Source: Magnetococcus marinus MC-1 (GTDB lineage: Bacteria > Pseudomonadota > Magnetococcia > Magnetococcales > Magnetococcaceae). Taken from it: 64,000 bases of DNA. Within the stretch, counting starts at the first letter, position 1; each line of letters begins with the position of its first letter. The DNA lies in contig NC_008576.1 in assembly GCF_000014865.1 (NCBI RefSeq), positions 587,501-651,500 on the forward strand. The letters are read 5' to 3'. Shown here piece after piece: positions 34,658-43,360 of this stretch. The position numbers and the translations under genes are program-made. Under the pieces are notes generated by a model that saw only the letters and a list, made by a program, of their open reading frames with translations, searched no databases and was not told the origin of the DNA.

Positions 34658-35917
34658 TTATATGCGCGAGATACGCACTTTGGTCACGATGCGATCATTG
34701 GCCTCTAACACTCTAAAATGATACTCCTGCTCCACCACATCATCATCGGGTTTAGGAATCGCTTTAAGACGGTGCATCATCCAACCCGCCAGGGTGTGAA
34801 CCTCTCCCACTGGCAGTAAAATGTGAATCCTGTCATTGATTTGTGAGAGCGGCATGCGCCCGTCGGCCACATAATCATCCTCACCAAGTTGCTGAAACAT
34901 TAAGCGACGCTTGGGTTGGTATTCATCAAAGTCGTAACCAACATCAATCTCACCGACCACCTCTTCAAAAATATCTTCCATGGTAAGAATACCCGCCGCC
35001 GAGCCAAATTCATCCACCACAATGCCCATGTGGTTGGATGGCCGTGCTTGTAACAGGGGCAGCGCTTGATCAATGGTCTGGTTGGGAGAAAGATAGAGCG
35101 GTGGATCGGTAAAATCTTTGAGTGTTTTCAAGCCAAGATCCGGATCCATCAAGGCCCAGCTATTGATGGTACAGACCCCCACAATGTTAATCAAATTACC
35201 ACGGTAGACGGGCAACCGATTAAAACCTTGGCTATAGATGCGTTCTATGGCCTCGCTTAAAGGGGCTTTTTCCGAGATGCCCACCACATCCACCAAGGGG
35301 ATCATCGCCTCGCCCACGGTGGTGTCGGCAAAACGGATGATGCGCCGCACGCGGTCACGGTCAAAGCGCCGGCCAGAGGGGGTAGCGTCGCTCATCTCCA
35401 GCAACATACGTATCTCATCGCGGGTAATAAAGCCGTTCTGGTGGCTATGGCCCCCCACCAAACGGGTCACAAAACGGGCAATGCGACTGAAGATAAAGAT
35501 GACCGGGTAGAAGAGAACCGAAAAAAATTTAAGCACATAGATAATGCGTGGGGCGATGACGTCAGCCTTTTGCTGATAGATGCTTTTGGGTACAATCTCA
35601 CCCAAAATCAGCAGAAAAGGGGTGAGCACCAAGGCCGAGATCATATCACCATGGCCCCCAAACAGATCAATAAACATAAGGGCCGCCATGGTCGAGATGG
35701 AGACCGTGGCGATGTTGGTGCCGATCTGGGTGGTGCCTAACACAATATCCGGATTTTTAAACATCTCCACCACCATGCGGGCGCCTTGATCCCCCAACTT
35801 GGCGCGGTGGCGCAGCTTAAGCTTATCGCAGTTAACCATGGCGATTTCACTGCCAGAAAAAAAGCCCTTGATCAGCACAAAGAGACCAATCAATAAGATC
35901 TGCCCAAAGGAGTCCAT
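34658..35917 (-). CDS. CNNM (DUF21)/CBS/CorC_HlyC membrane protein, second of a pair
   Basis: 419-residue inner-membrane protein of the CorB/CorC-HlyC (CNNM) family, linked to Mg2+ or Co2+ transport. DUF21/CNNM domain: FSGSEIAMVNCDKLKLRHRA at residues 21-40, four membrane segments, and PFLLILGEIVPKSIYQQ (family motif E-x-x-P-K). Two CBS domains lie around 200-320 (MIPLVDVVGISEKAPLSEAI; NHMGIVVDEFGSAAGILTMEDI), followed by a CorC_HlyC domain with DYVADGRMPLSQIN. It starts 2 bp after the stop of the 565-residue paralogue, so the pair is co-transcribed and may form a heteromer. Confidence 0.93.
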   Translation of the reverse strand: MDSFGQILLIGLFVLIKGFFSGSEIAMVNCDKLKLRHRAKLGDQGARMVVEMFKNPDIVLGTTQIGTNIATVSISTMAALMFIDLFGGHGDMISALVLTPFLLILGEIVPKSIYQQKADVIAPRIIYVLKFFSVLFYPVIFIFSRIARFVTRLVGGHSHQNGFITRDEIRMLLEMSDATPSGRRFDRDRVRRIIRFADTTVGEAMIPLVDVVGISEKAPLSEAIERIYSQGFNRLPVYRGNLINIVGVCTINSWALMDPDLGLKTLKDFTDPPLYLSPNQTIDQALPLLQARPSNHMGIVVDEFGSAAGILTMEDIFEEVVGEIDVGYDFDEYQPKRRLMFQQLGEDDYVADGRMPLSQINDRIHILLPVGEVHTLAGWMMHRLKAIPKPDDDVVEQEYHFRVLEANDRIVTKVRISRI

Positions 35918-35919
35918 AT

Positions 35920-37617
35920 TTATACCTCCCCAGAGGGTGTGGCGGTTGGGGCATCAGGTGTGTGGAGCTCTTTTTCCAAAGCAGCAGCCTTGCGTTTTTT
36001 TGATTTAACCTTGGTGGGGGCTGGGGTTTGCGTCTCAGCCGCAACCACCGGGGTCTCTGCCACAGGGCTCTCATCCGGCTTCTCGCGGGCGGTTTCTTCT
36101 GGCTTTTCGCAGGCGGTTTCTTCCGGGTTCGCGCGCGCGGCTTCCATTAAACTTACCTCACTGGCCGCCTCGGGTTCTTCATCATCGCGCAGCAGCACTT
36201 GCTGTTCAGCGTCTGCACTGCCGTGGTCTGTTGGCGCGTGGCCGCTCTCATCCACCTCCACCGTGCTGGGGCTTTCCAGCGGATGGGGGGCCTCTTGCTC
36301 ATCGGGCAGGCCATTGTCCACACTGCTTTTGCCGACCCGTAGGGTCTTAATACGCAGACCATCCATCTCTAACACGGTAAAGCGTAGGCCATCATTGACC
36401 AAGGCATCCCCCACCTTGGGCAGCCGGTCAAACAGCCGAAACGCTACCCCGCCGATGGTGGTCATCATGCTATCGTCAATACCAAAGGCGGTCAGATCCT
36501 CAAAATCAATGAGACGCATATCGCCGGGTATGATGTAAATGTTGTTATCTTTCTCTTTATAGTAGGCTTTGCTTTTGCCCGCGCCAGAGATCTCACCAAA
36601 AATAAAGGTGAGCACATCTTTCATGGTGACAATGCCCGTTACCCCACCATACTCCCCCAAGATAATGGCGGCACGGGTGTTGTGGGCTTGGAAATAGTCA
36701 AACATTTCATCCACGGTTTTGGTGGGTGGCACATAGTGTACGGGGCGCAAAAGCTCCTCAATACGAACCTCTTCTAGGGGGCGCTGGCTGCGTAGCAGTC
36801 GCAGCACATCCTCCGAATGCAGCATGCCCAAAATATTGTCCGCATGGCCGCGAATAACCGGTACGCGGGGGTGCCGATATTTTCTAAAACGTTTTAAAAT
36901 TTTAGGCAGGGGATCATTGGCATTCAGCAGGTGCAAACGGGTACGGGGGGTCATGATGTGCAGCACCTCGGTCTCCGAGGCTTCCAGCATATTATCAATC
37001 AATACCCGTTCCGAGGCATCCAAGGCGCCATGATCGGCACCCTCTTCGACCAGAGTACGGAACTCATCCTTTTGTAAAATATTTTCCTGTTGCACCTGCT
37101 CCCCTACAATCAGTGTGGTTATGCGGTCGGCGATGAGGCGGATGGTCTCACGCAAGGGGCTGATAAAAATAATCCATTTGGGCAGAATGCGGGCCGAAAT
37201 ACGGGTAGAAAATTTAATGGGAAAGGTTACAGCAAAGGTTTTAGGTGTGACCTCGGCCACCAGCAACAGCAAGGGTACCATCACCAGTACGTTGAGCAGT
37301 CCCACATCTTCACTGCCAAAGCTGAGCAGCAGAATGGCCGCCATGTTGGAGGATGAGGCGATGTTGAGCAGCTCATTGCCACATAGAATAGAGATGATCA
37401 GACGGCGGGGTTCGTCAAGCATCTCGTGAATGCGGTCTGAATAAGGATTGCGGGTGGTGCGGAGTTTTTGCAGATCCAGACGACTCAGCGAAAAGAGGGC
37501 GGTCTCTGAGCCAGAGAACATGGCCGCCGCGATCATAAGAAAAACCTGCAAGAGAATCCGCAGGGCAAATTCCAGCTCCTGAGTGGTGAAAACGGGAAGC
37601 AGTGTGGAGCCATCCAT
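35920..37617 (-). CDS. CNNM (DUF21)/CBS/CorC_HlyC membrane protein with long tail
   Basis: 565-residue paralogue of the next gene. CNNM domain with FSGSETALFSLSRLDLQKLR near residue 35 and LLLVAEVTPKTFAV; two CBS domains (MTPRTRLHLLNANDPLPKIL; AAIILGEYGGVTGIVTMKDV); CorC_HlyC domain (GDMRLIDFEDLTAFG, RLPKVGDALVNDGLRF). Unlike its partner it has about 130 extra C-terminal residues that look disordered: acidic and Pro-rich, with EKPEETAREKPDE repeats, then a basic KVKSKKRKAAALEKE cluster. It is the first gene of the pair; about 350 bp upstream is shared with a divergent CHAD gene. The transport direction and metal are not evident from sequence. Confidence 0.92.
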   Translation of the reverse strand: MDGSTLLPVFTTQELEFALRILLQVFLMIAAAMFSGSETALFSLSRLDLQKLRTTRNPYSDRIHEMLDEPRRLIISILCGNELLNIASSSNMAAILLLSFGSEDVGLLNVLVMVPLLLLVAEVTPKTFAVTFPIKFSTRISARILPKWIIFISPLRETIRLIADRITTLIVGEQVQQENILQKDEFRTLVEEGADHGALDASERVLIDNMLEASETEVLHIMTPRTRLHLLNANDPLPKILKRFRKYRHPRVPVIRGHADNILGMLHSEDVLRLLRSQRPLEEVRIEELLRPVHYVPPTKTVDEMFDYFQAHNTRAAIILGEYGGVTGIVTMKDVLTFIFGEISGAGKSKAYYKEKDNNIYIIPGDMRLIDFEDLTAFGIDDSMMTTIGGVAFRLFDRLPKVGDALVNDGLRFTVLEMDGLRIKTLRVGKSSVDNGLPDEQEAPHPLESPSTVEVDESGHAPTDHGSADAEQQVLLRDDEEPEAASEVSLMEAARANPEETACEKPEETAREKPDESPVAETPVVAAETQTPAPTKVKSKKRKAAALEKELHTPDAPTATPSGEV

Positions 37618-37971
37618 ACGGAACCTGCTTTCTTGACCAAAGGGCGTGGGTGAAGAGAGGTGAGCAACGTCGCGTAGAGCTCACCACACGGGCCGCGCTG
37701 TGGGGCAGAGCGGTTCCCAAAGCGTCTTATCAGGCGCGTACATAACAGGATTTCGGAAGAGATGGCGCCTTTCCCAGAGTGCAGCGGGGGTACTCTACCA
37801 CAAACCAACCGACGATTGGAGCACAGAAGCGTGTTAGGTGTGAAACTTCCCAGTAAAAAGTTGGTAAAGTTTTATAACCCGCTTGGAGGTGGGGCATGGC
37901 TTTGTGTAGGATGAGCCCACAGTGATAGCGTGGAGCCCCCTATGCCGGTTATGAAAGAGGCTTGAACAACC
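37618..37971. other. Divergent regulatory region
   Basis: 354 bp between the divergent CNNM/CBS pair and the CHAD gene. No coding frame of quality. GAGG precedes the CHAD start. I could not assign specific promoter hexamers with confidence. Confidence 0.35.
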
Positions 37972-38928
37972 ATGGAACGTCCGCAGATCAGCAAAGTGTC
38001 ACCGGTACAGGTGGAACAAACGGTGGAAGAGGCCTTTATGGCCATTATCCGCAGCCAGTTTGAGCAGGTATTGGCGTGGGAGCCGTTGGCCCTTGAGGGG
38101 AGTGATTCTGAAGGGGTTCATCAAATGCGGGTGGCCTATCGGCGCATGCGCAGTGCCCTAACGACGTTTCGGCGGGCCATTCCCCGTGAGGTGAGTCGGC
38201 AGATAGGCAGTGAGATGCGCTGGGCAGCCAGCTCTTTGGGGCCTGCGCGGGAAGTGGATGTGTTTCTGGAAGAGGGCTTGCCGCAACTGCATGGGCACCT
38301 AAACATGGCGGAGGGTGAACAGCACCTGACGGCGCAGAGCCAACGCTTTCGTCAGCAGAGCTACCAGCAGGTGCAAGCCGTGTTGGAGAGTGAGCGTTAC
38401 CGGCAGTTTAAGCGTCATTTGGATGTTTGGTTAAAAGAACGGGGCTGGCGGGTAGAGATTCAAGAGGCCAGTAAATTGGAGCGTTTGGATGGCCCCATCG
38501 CCAAGTTTGCCAGTAAGGTGTTAGAAAAGCAGATGGCGCGGGTGATGAGTGATGGGGAAGAGATAAGCCGTCTCTCTGCCGAGGAGCTCCATCAGCTGCG
38601 CATTGATTGCAAAAAGCTGCGTTATGCCACCGATTTTTTTCGTGAGCTCTATCCGGCCAAGCGGGTGGATGCCTTTATTGGTGAGCTTAAACAGGTGCAG
38701 GATCTGTTGGGTATTATGAACGATGGGGCGGTGATGCCGGCTTTGTTGGATGAGATTTTACAGGGGGTTGAGGATGCCCCGGCGCGTAGCTATGCTGATG
38801 CGATATTGGGTTGGCGGGCCTATGCGTTAGAGACGCAACGGGGCCAATTGCCAGAGCGTTGGGGACATTTTATGGCCGCCCCGCTGCCCTGGGCCGAACC
38901 CCGCAAACGCAAGGGTCAGCGGGGGTAA
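37972..38928 (+). CDS. CHAD domain protein
   Basis: 318 residues, nearly all one CHAD (conserved histidine alpha-helical) domain. Two motif sets are visible: VHQMRVAYRRMRSALTTFRR (about residue 50) and LHQLRIDCKKLRYATDFFREL (about residue 207), with GPAREVDVFLEEGLP between them. The conserved His and basic residues of CHAD domains bind polyphosphate, and CHAD proteins are found at polyphosphate granules. No CYTH or triphosphatase domain is fused, so this is a stand-alone CHAD protein. GAGG precedes the start. It is monocistronic, with the convergent dapD following. Confidence 0.92.
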   Translation: MERPQISKVSPVQVEQTVEEAFMAIIRSQFEQVLAWEPLALEGSDSEGVHQMRVAYRRMRSALTTFRRAIPREVSRQIGSEMRWAASSLGPAREVDVFLEEGLPQLHGHLNMAEGEQHLTAQSQRFRQQSYQQVQAVLESERYRQFKRHLDVWLKERGWRVEIQEASKLERLDGPIAKFASKVLEKQMARVMSDGEEISRLSAEELHQLRIDCKKLRYATDFFRELYPAKRVDAFIGELKQVQDLLGIMNDGAVMPALLDEILQGVEDAPARSYADAILGWRAYALETQRGQLPERWGHFMAAPLPWAEPRKRKGQRG

Positions 38929-39030
38929 GCGGGCAGGCTGGTGGATGGGGTGAGCCTGCTGCGAAAACGCCAACGTAGCCTGTAGACCAGAACAAACACG
39001 CCTTGGCTGACATGCTGGAGGGGCCTCTGC

Positions 39031-40050
39031 TCACTCAATCCGCACATTGCGGTAGAAGGTGTTGAGGATGTCACGGGCGGCATAGCGGGACTCTTCATCA
39101 CGACGATAGTAGACAATGTGGGGGAGGTTAAGTCCTGATTGGGCGTGGCGTTTTGTTACCACCAGCGCACGAGGGGGCACGTAACCTCGGTAAACTTCGC
39201 CCCGGATCTCATCAATGATGGGGGTCTCCCGCTCTAGATCAACACTGCCCACCAAAATCGCCTCGCTGCTTACCAGCACCCCCGCTGAGACCTTGGAAAA
39301 AGAGCCAATAAAAGCGCGATCCTCAATCACCGCCGGTACCAACTCCACCGGACGCATCGCCCCGCCCACCGTGGCATTTTTAGAGATCTGCACCCCCATG
39401 CCAATGTGGGCACAGGAGCCGACCATGGCGCCATCGTCAATAAAGACATCCGAGCTAACATAGGCCCCCATCTCAATCCGAATGCCTTTGTGTATCGACT
39501 TTGGACCAATAAAACACCCTTTTTGGGCAATGGCCGGTGGCGCAATAATGATCTTGGCCGCCTCAAACTGCGTTTCGGTCCAGTTGCTAAATTTTAGATG
39601 CCGGTTATCCCAATAAAAAGTGCGACCCGGATCCATCACCGATTTAGATTCCAAACTATCCCCCAACATGCGGTTGGGAACCAGCCGGTCATAGATGATT
39701 AAGGCCCGTTTGATCCACCAATTAACCGCCCAGTTGTGGCGAGCATCCGCCCGCAGTGGATTGATGGCGGCCACGCTGATAATGCCATCATCCAACATTT
39801 GGATGGTCTCATGGATGGTGTCCCGCAGCAGGCTGTCCATGGCGCTGGGGGTGTGCTGCATGCCCTCTTCCCAGGCCAGATCAATGAGTGCCTCAAAGCG
39901 TAACAGACGGGCATAGAGGGTCTCTTCATACTCATCGCAGACTGTGGAACCGGGACAGGTAATGCGACACACCGCATCTTTGGCGCAACTCCAACGGTCG
40001 CTGGGATCGGCATCAGGGATAAAAATGGGCTCAATAGGAATGGGTGTCAT
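39031..40050 (-). CDS. dapD: Tetrahydrodipicolinate N-succinyltransferase (DapD-like)
   Basis: Transfers succinyl from succinyl-CoA to tetrahydrodipicolinate in the succinylase branch of lysine/diaminopimelate synthesis. 339 residues, longer than the E. coli enzyme (274) through an extended N-terminus. NWAVNWWIKRALIIYDRL corresponds to the substrate-binding helix; the left-handed beta-helix runs from APPAIAQKGCFIGPKSIH through MGAYVSSDVFIDDGAMVGSC, MGVQISKNATVGGAM and PAVIEDRAFIGSFSKVSAG; VYRGYVPPRALVVTKR matches the domain end. The ATG at 40050 lacks a strong Shine-Dalgarno; upstream in-frame starts only add unlikely sequence. dapB is in this window, which supports the assignment. Confidence 0.85.
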   Translation of the reverse strand: MTPIPIEPIFIPDADPSDRWSCAKDAVCRITCPGSTVCDEYEETLYARLLRFEALIDLAWEEGMQHTPSAMDSLLRDTIHETIQMLDDGIISVAAINPLRADARHNWAVNWWIKRALIIYDRLVPNRMLGDSLESKSVMDPGRTFYWDNRHLKFSNWTETQFEAAKIIIAPPAIAQKGCFIGPKSIHKGIRIEMGAYVSSDVFIDDGAMVGSCAHIGMGVQISKNATVGGAMRPVELVPAVIEDRAFIGSFSKVSAGVLVSSEAILVGSVDLERETPIIDEIRGEVYRGYVPPRALVVTKRHAQSGLNLPHIVYYRRDEESRYAARDILNTFYRNVRIE

Positions 40051-40327
40051 GATACCAGATCGTAGGGTAAGTGTTGAGCATGAAAGGTAACACCAAAGTT
40101 TCTCAATCCAAAACCCCCGAGGTATGCGGTAAAACGCAGTAAACCACGTTTTAAGCAAGGGTGCTGAATCCAATCAATGGGAATATGCCCCGACGAGCAT
40201 GGGTATAAGTGAGCGGACGGATCAAAAAGTTGTCATAAATAGGCCTGCTTATCCGGGCTGTGTCAGGGTTTTGTGCGCTCCCTCCACAGAACATGGGCGC
40301 GGGAGGATGGTGCGACTGACAGCGTTG

Positions 40328-41290
40328 CTATACCTTCCCCTTTTGCATCGCTAAAAGGGTGAGCCAAGCGGGCAGAGCTTGGTAAAGATCGGCCACCAGC
40401 CGATAGTCGGCCACCGCGTGGATGGGGGCGCCAGGGTCGCTGTTGATGGAGACAATACAGCCGGAATCCTTCATCCCTGCCAGATGTTGAATGGCCCCCG
40501 ACAGCCCCACCGCAATGTAGAGCTTGGGGGCCACCACTTGGCCGGTCTGCCCCACTTGCAGGGCATTGTCCGCTAAGCCGGCATCCACCGCCGAGCGGGT
40601 GGCCGCCACCGCCCCACCCAAGGCATCGGCCAGCGCTTCGATAAGGGCAAAATTGCCCGCCCTCTCCAGCGCTTGCCCACCGCATACCACAATCTCCGCC
40701 TGACACAGATCGGGCCGGGCATCCTCCCGGTGGCGTCGTTCCAACAAGCGGGTAGGGTGGCTTGGTGCACACTCAGCCGCAGTGACGATGGGACAAGGTT
40801 GCGCGCCTGTCGGGGCGGGGGAGAAAGCGGTCAGGCGGAGCGTCGCTAAAATCGCCCCCGCAGAAGAGTGTAGGGTGACTAAGGCATTGCCCGCATGGGT
40901 GGGACGTACAAACGAGCGGGCATCCTGGATGGCCACCACGCCAGTGAGGGGCTGCCGCCCCAGCAGGGCGGCCACGCGGGGTAAGAGATCTTTGCCCCAA
41001 CGGGTTTCCAACATAAAAAGGTGGCTGGCTTGCAGCGCTACAAAGCGATCCCGTATAAGGGGTGCTAAATTTTCTGCCGTCATGCAGGCCAGCGCCACCG
41101 GTTGATGCTCCACCAATTCGACCCCTTGCAAGCTGGCGGCTTGTTGCAGGGCGCTCTCCTGGGCTGCTCCAATGACCAGCAGTGTGCAGCTCGCGGCGCA
41201 CTGGAGCGCCGCCGTAACACCGTGTGCCGTGGCGGGATGCAGCGATTCCCCTTGAAGCTCCACCACCAGCAAAACCCGGTTATCCTTCAT
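40328..41290 (-). CDS. etfA: Electron transfer flavoprotein alpha subunit
   Basis: FAD-binding subunit of the ETF heterodimer, which passes electrons from acyl-CoA and other dehydrogenases to the quinone pool. 320 residues. The N-terminal half matches EtfA in layout (VLLVVELQGESLHPATAHG at the start). The FAD-binding C-terminal domain is canonical: AEIVVCGGQALERAGNFALI, LQVGQTGQVVAPKLYIAVGL, SGAIQHLAGMKDSGCIVSIN, then SDPGAPIHAVADY. The ATG at 41290 overlaps the etfB end by 11 bp. An ETF-quinone oxidoreductase is not in the window. It is the last gene of osmC-dsbA-etfB-etfA. Confidence 0.94.
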   Translation of the reverse strand: MKDNRVLLVVELQGESLHPATAHGVTAALQCAASCTLLVIGAAQESALQQAASLQGVELVEHQPVALACMTAENLAPLIRDRFVALQASHLFMLETRWGKDLLPRVAALLGRQPLTGVVAIQDARSFVRPTHAGNALVTLHSSAGAILATLRLTAFSPAPTGAQPCPIVTAAECAPSHPTRLLERRHREDARPDLCQAEIVVCGGQALERAGNFALIEALADALGGAVAATRSAVDAGLADNALQVGQTGQVVAPKLYIAVGLSGAIQHLAGMKDSGCIVSINSDPGAPIHAVADYRLVADLYQALPAWLTLLAMQKGKV

Positions 41291-42035
41291 GTAAAAGCCC
41301 CTCTTTGCGTAACATGGCATGGAGCGCTTCGACCGAATCCACCCACTGGCCCATGGGGCGCATGGGGGGCGGCTGTTGCTGTAACCGCTGCCATTGAGGC
41401 GTAAGATCAACCCCAAACGCAGCGGCATCGAGCTGCTCTAGGGGTTTGCGTTTGGCTTTGACAATATTGGGTAGGCTGGCATAACGCGGTGTGTTGAGAC
41501 GGAGATCTGTGGTGATCACCGCAGGTAAGGGTAGGCTCAACCGCTCCTGCCCATCATCGGTTTCCCGCTGGACCAGCAGTTCACCATCCGCTACCGCAAG
41601 GTGGGCGGCAAAGGTGGCCTGGGACCAGCCCAACAGCCCCGCCACCAGTTGCCCCACCTGGCTATCATCTTGGTCCACCGCCTGTTTGCCGGCGATCACC
41701 AACGAGCAGCTCTGTTGGTTGACCACTTGGGCCAGCAGGCGGGCAATCACCAAGGGCTCCAGATCGGCGGGCCCATGCAGGCGGATGGCTCGGTCCGCTC
41801 CGATGGCGAGCGCTGTACGCAGGGCATCATTCCAACACTCTGGGCCGATGCTGCAACAGATCACCTGCTGGGCATGACCCGCTTCTTTGAGCTGCAAGGC
41901 CGCCTCTAGGGCGATCTCATCAAAGGGGTTGATGATCGCTTTGCTGTCACTTGCATCCACACCACCACCATCCGGGTACCAACGGATCGGGGTGGCCGGA
42001 TCGGCAACCTGCTTGATGGGCACTAAAATGTTCAT
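41280..42035 (-). CDS. etfB: Electron transfer flavoprotein beta subunit
   Basis: AMP-binding partner of EtfA. 251 residues starting MNILVPIKQVADPATPIRW. Typical blocks: KAIINPFDEIALEAALQLKE, DRAIRLHG, VIAGKQAVDQDDSQVGQLVA (adenine-nucleotide binding), LLGWSQATFAAHL and LRLNTPRYASLPNIVKAKRK (the recognition-loop region, normally P-R-x-x-x-x-P-x-I-x-x-A). The start ATG overlaps the dsbA stop in ATGA and the end overlaps etfA, so the three are translationally coupled. Confidence 0.95.
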   Translation of the reverse strand: MNILVPIKQVADPATPIRWYPDGGGVDASDSKAIINPFDEIALEAALQLKEAGHAQQVICCSIGPECWNDALRTALAIGADRAIRLHGPADLEPLVIARLLAQVVNQQSCSLVIAGKQAVDQDDSQVGQLVAGLLGWSQATFAAHLAVADGELLVQRETDDGQERLSLPLPAVITTDLRLNTPRYASLPNIVKAKRKPLEQLDAAAFGVDLTPQWQRLQQQPPPMRPMGQWVDSVEALHAMLRKEGLLHEG

Positions 42036-42637
42036 TTTTGCAGCAACGACTCAATGGTTTTAACCACATCGCCATAGTCGCCGTGGGCAACCACCCGATA
42101 GCGTCCATTCACCACCACCGAAGGGGTGCCTTGAATGCCATATTGACGGGCCAGACTATTGACCTGGGCCACCTTGCCAAATACAGCAAAGCTATCCATG
42201 GCTTCTTCCAACTTTTTGGCATCAATTCCGGCCTCGCTGGCGATTTTAAGGATATCCTGCTCCTCATCAATCTTGTAGCGGTTGTCGTCAAAATTGGCGG
42301 CAAAGATAGCCCGTTTCATCTTTTCGCCTACCCCAAGGTACTCGGCGGCAAAATAGGCTCGTACCGGGGTATCGGGTTGGCTGCCCCAATAGACGGGTAG
42401 ACTATGCACGTTGAGTTTACCCTGATAGCCGTGCGCCCATTTCTCTAAAACCGGATAAAAATCGTTGCAGTGGGGGCAATGGAAATTAAACACCTCCACC
42501 ACTTCGGGGGCTTCGCCCTGGAGTGCCACGGGGGGGTTGATCAGGTGATAAAGTTTTTCATTATCACCAGCTTGGACGGGGCTTGCCAAGCCCAAAGTTA
42601 TGGCAAAGGCTAGCCATAAACGTAAGTAAAAACGCAT
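42032..42637 (-). CDS. dsbA: DsbA-type periplasmic thiol:disulfide oxidoreductase
   Basis: 201-residue exported thioredoxin-fold protein. Signal peptide about 1-23 (LAFAITLGLASPVQA). The active site is Cys54-Pro-His-Cys57 in VEVFNFHCPHCNDFYP, the canonical DsbA dipeptide, and the cis-Pro loop is GIQGTPSVVVNGRY. It introduces disulfides into periplasmic proteins; a DsbB partner is not in the window. The ATG at 42637 directly precedes the signal peptide; a codon at 42655 in frame adds six residues. It starts 26 bp after osmC and overlaps etfB by 4 bp, an unusual operon for DsbA. Confidence 0.93.
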   Translation of the reverse strand: MRFYLRLWLAFAITLGLASPVQAGDNEKLYHLINPPVALQGEAPEVVEVFNFHCPHCNDFYPVLEKWAHGYQGKLNVHSLPVYWGSQPDTPVRAYFAAEYLGVGEKMKRAIFAANFDDNRYKIDEEQDILKIASEAGIDAKKLEEAMDSFAVFGKVAQVNSLARQYGIQGTPSVVVNGRYRVVAHGDYGDVVKTIESLLQK

Positions 42638-42663
42638 GGTTGCTGCTCCAATCAAAAAGAAAT

Positions 42664-43086
42664 TTAGCCCTCAATCAGGGTAAAAGAGGTCTCAATCTTG
42701 GCGGTCTTACCCAACATAATCGAGGCTGAACAGTAGCTCTCCATGGAAAGATCAATGGCCCGTTGCACCGCCTTTTCCGGAATCTGTTGACCGGTCACGG
42801 TAAAGTGCAACTGAATATGGGTAAATACGGCGGGCTGGCTGTCGGCCCGCTCAGCGGTAATCTCAGCCACGCAATCGGTGACTTGATGACGTCCCTTTTT
42901 AAGGATCGACAGCACGTCAATGGAGCTACAGCCCCCCATACCGATGAGCAATAGCTCCATGGGGCGAATGCCCATCTCACGCCCACCTACCGCCTCGGCG
43001 GCGTCCATGACAACGGTGTGACCTGAGCCAGACTCGCCCAGCATCTGCATGCCCTCAATCCATTTTACCCGTGCGGTGGTGGCCAT
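42664..43086 (-). CDS. OsmC/YhfA-family protein
   Basis: 140-residue OsmC-family protein; OsmC/Ohr members reduce organic peroxides with two cysteines. Here the cysteines are in MGGCSSIDVLSILKKGRH (about residue 53) and MESYCSASIMLGKTAKIE (about residue 119), matching the family's C...C pair. RPMELLLIGMGGC is the typical helix. It is closer to the YhfA branch, whose activity is not settled, than to Ohr. It is first in the osmC-dsbA-etfB-etfA cluster, and it is divergent from the DHH gene at 43361. Confidence 0.9.
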   Translation of the reverse strand: MATTARVKWIEGMQMLGESGSGHTVVMDAAEAVGGREMGIRPMELLLIGMGGCSSIDVLSILKKGRHQVTDCVAEITAERADSQPAVFTHIQLHFTVTGQQIPEKAVQRAIDLSMESYCSASIMLGKTAKIETSFTLIEG

Positions 43087-43360
43087 AAATCGTTTCCTTG
43101 GTGGCTGTTAAACGGCGGAGTGCATAAAAATCCTGCGCCGTAAGGGTTGTTTTAATGGTCCGTCATTCCAGACCGATAGAATACTGTATGATGTTGCAGG
43201 ACCACTTGGCAACCAATCGAGAAAGCCTGCCATTTTCATAACCCCTGATTTTAGAAAAGGGGGTATGCTTAACGTGTGGAGGGCGTGGGCTTGGTCGTGG
43301 ATGGCCTGCGTGGTCGGCAGCACATGGGGTCGCAGAGGGTCTTGTAAGGGGATAACCAAA

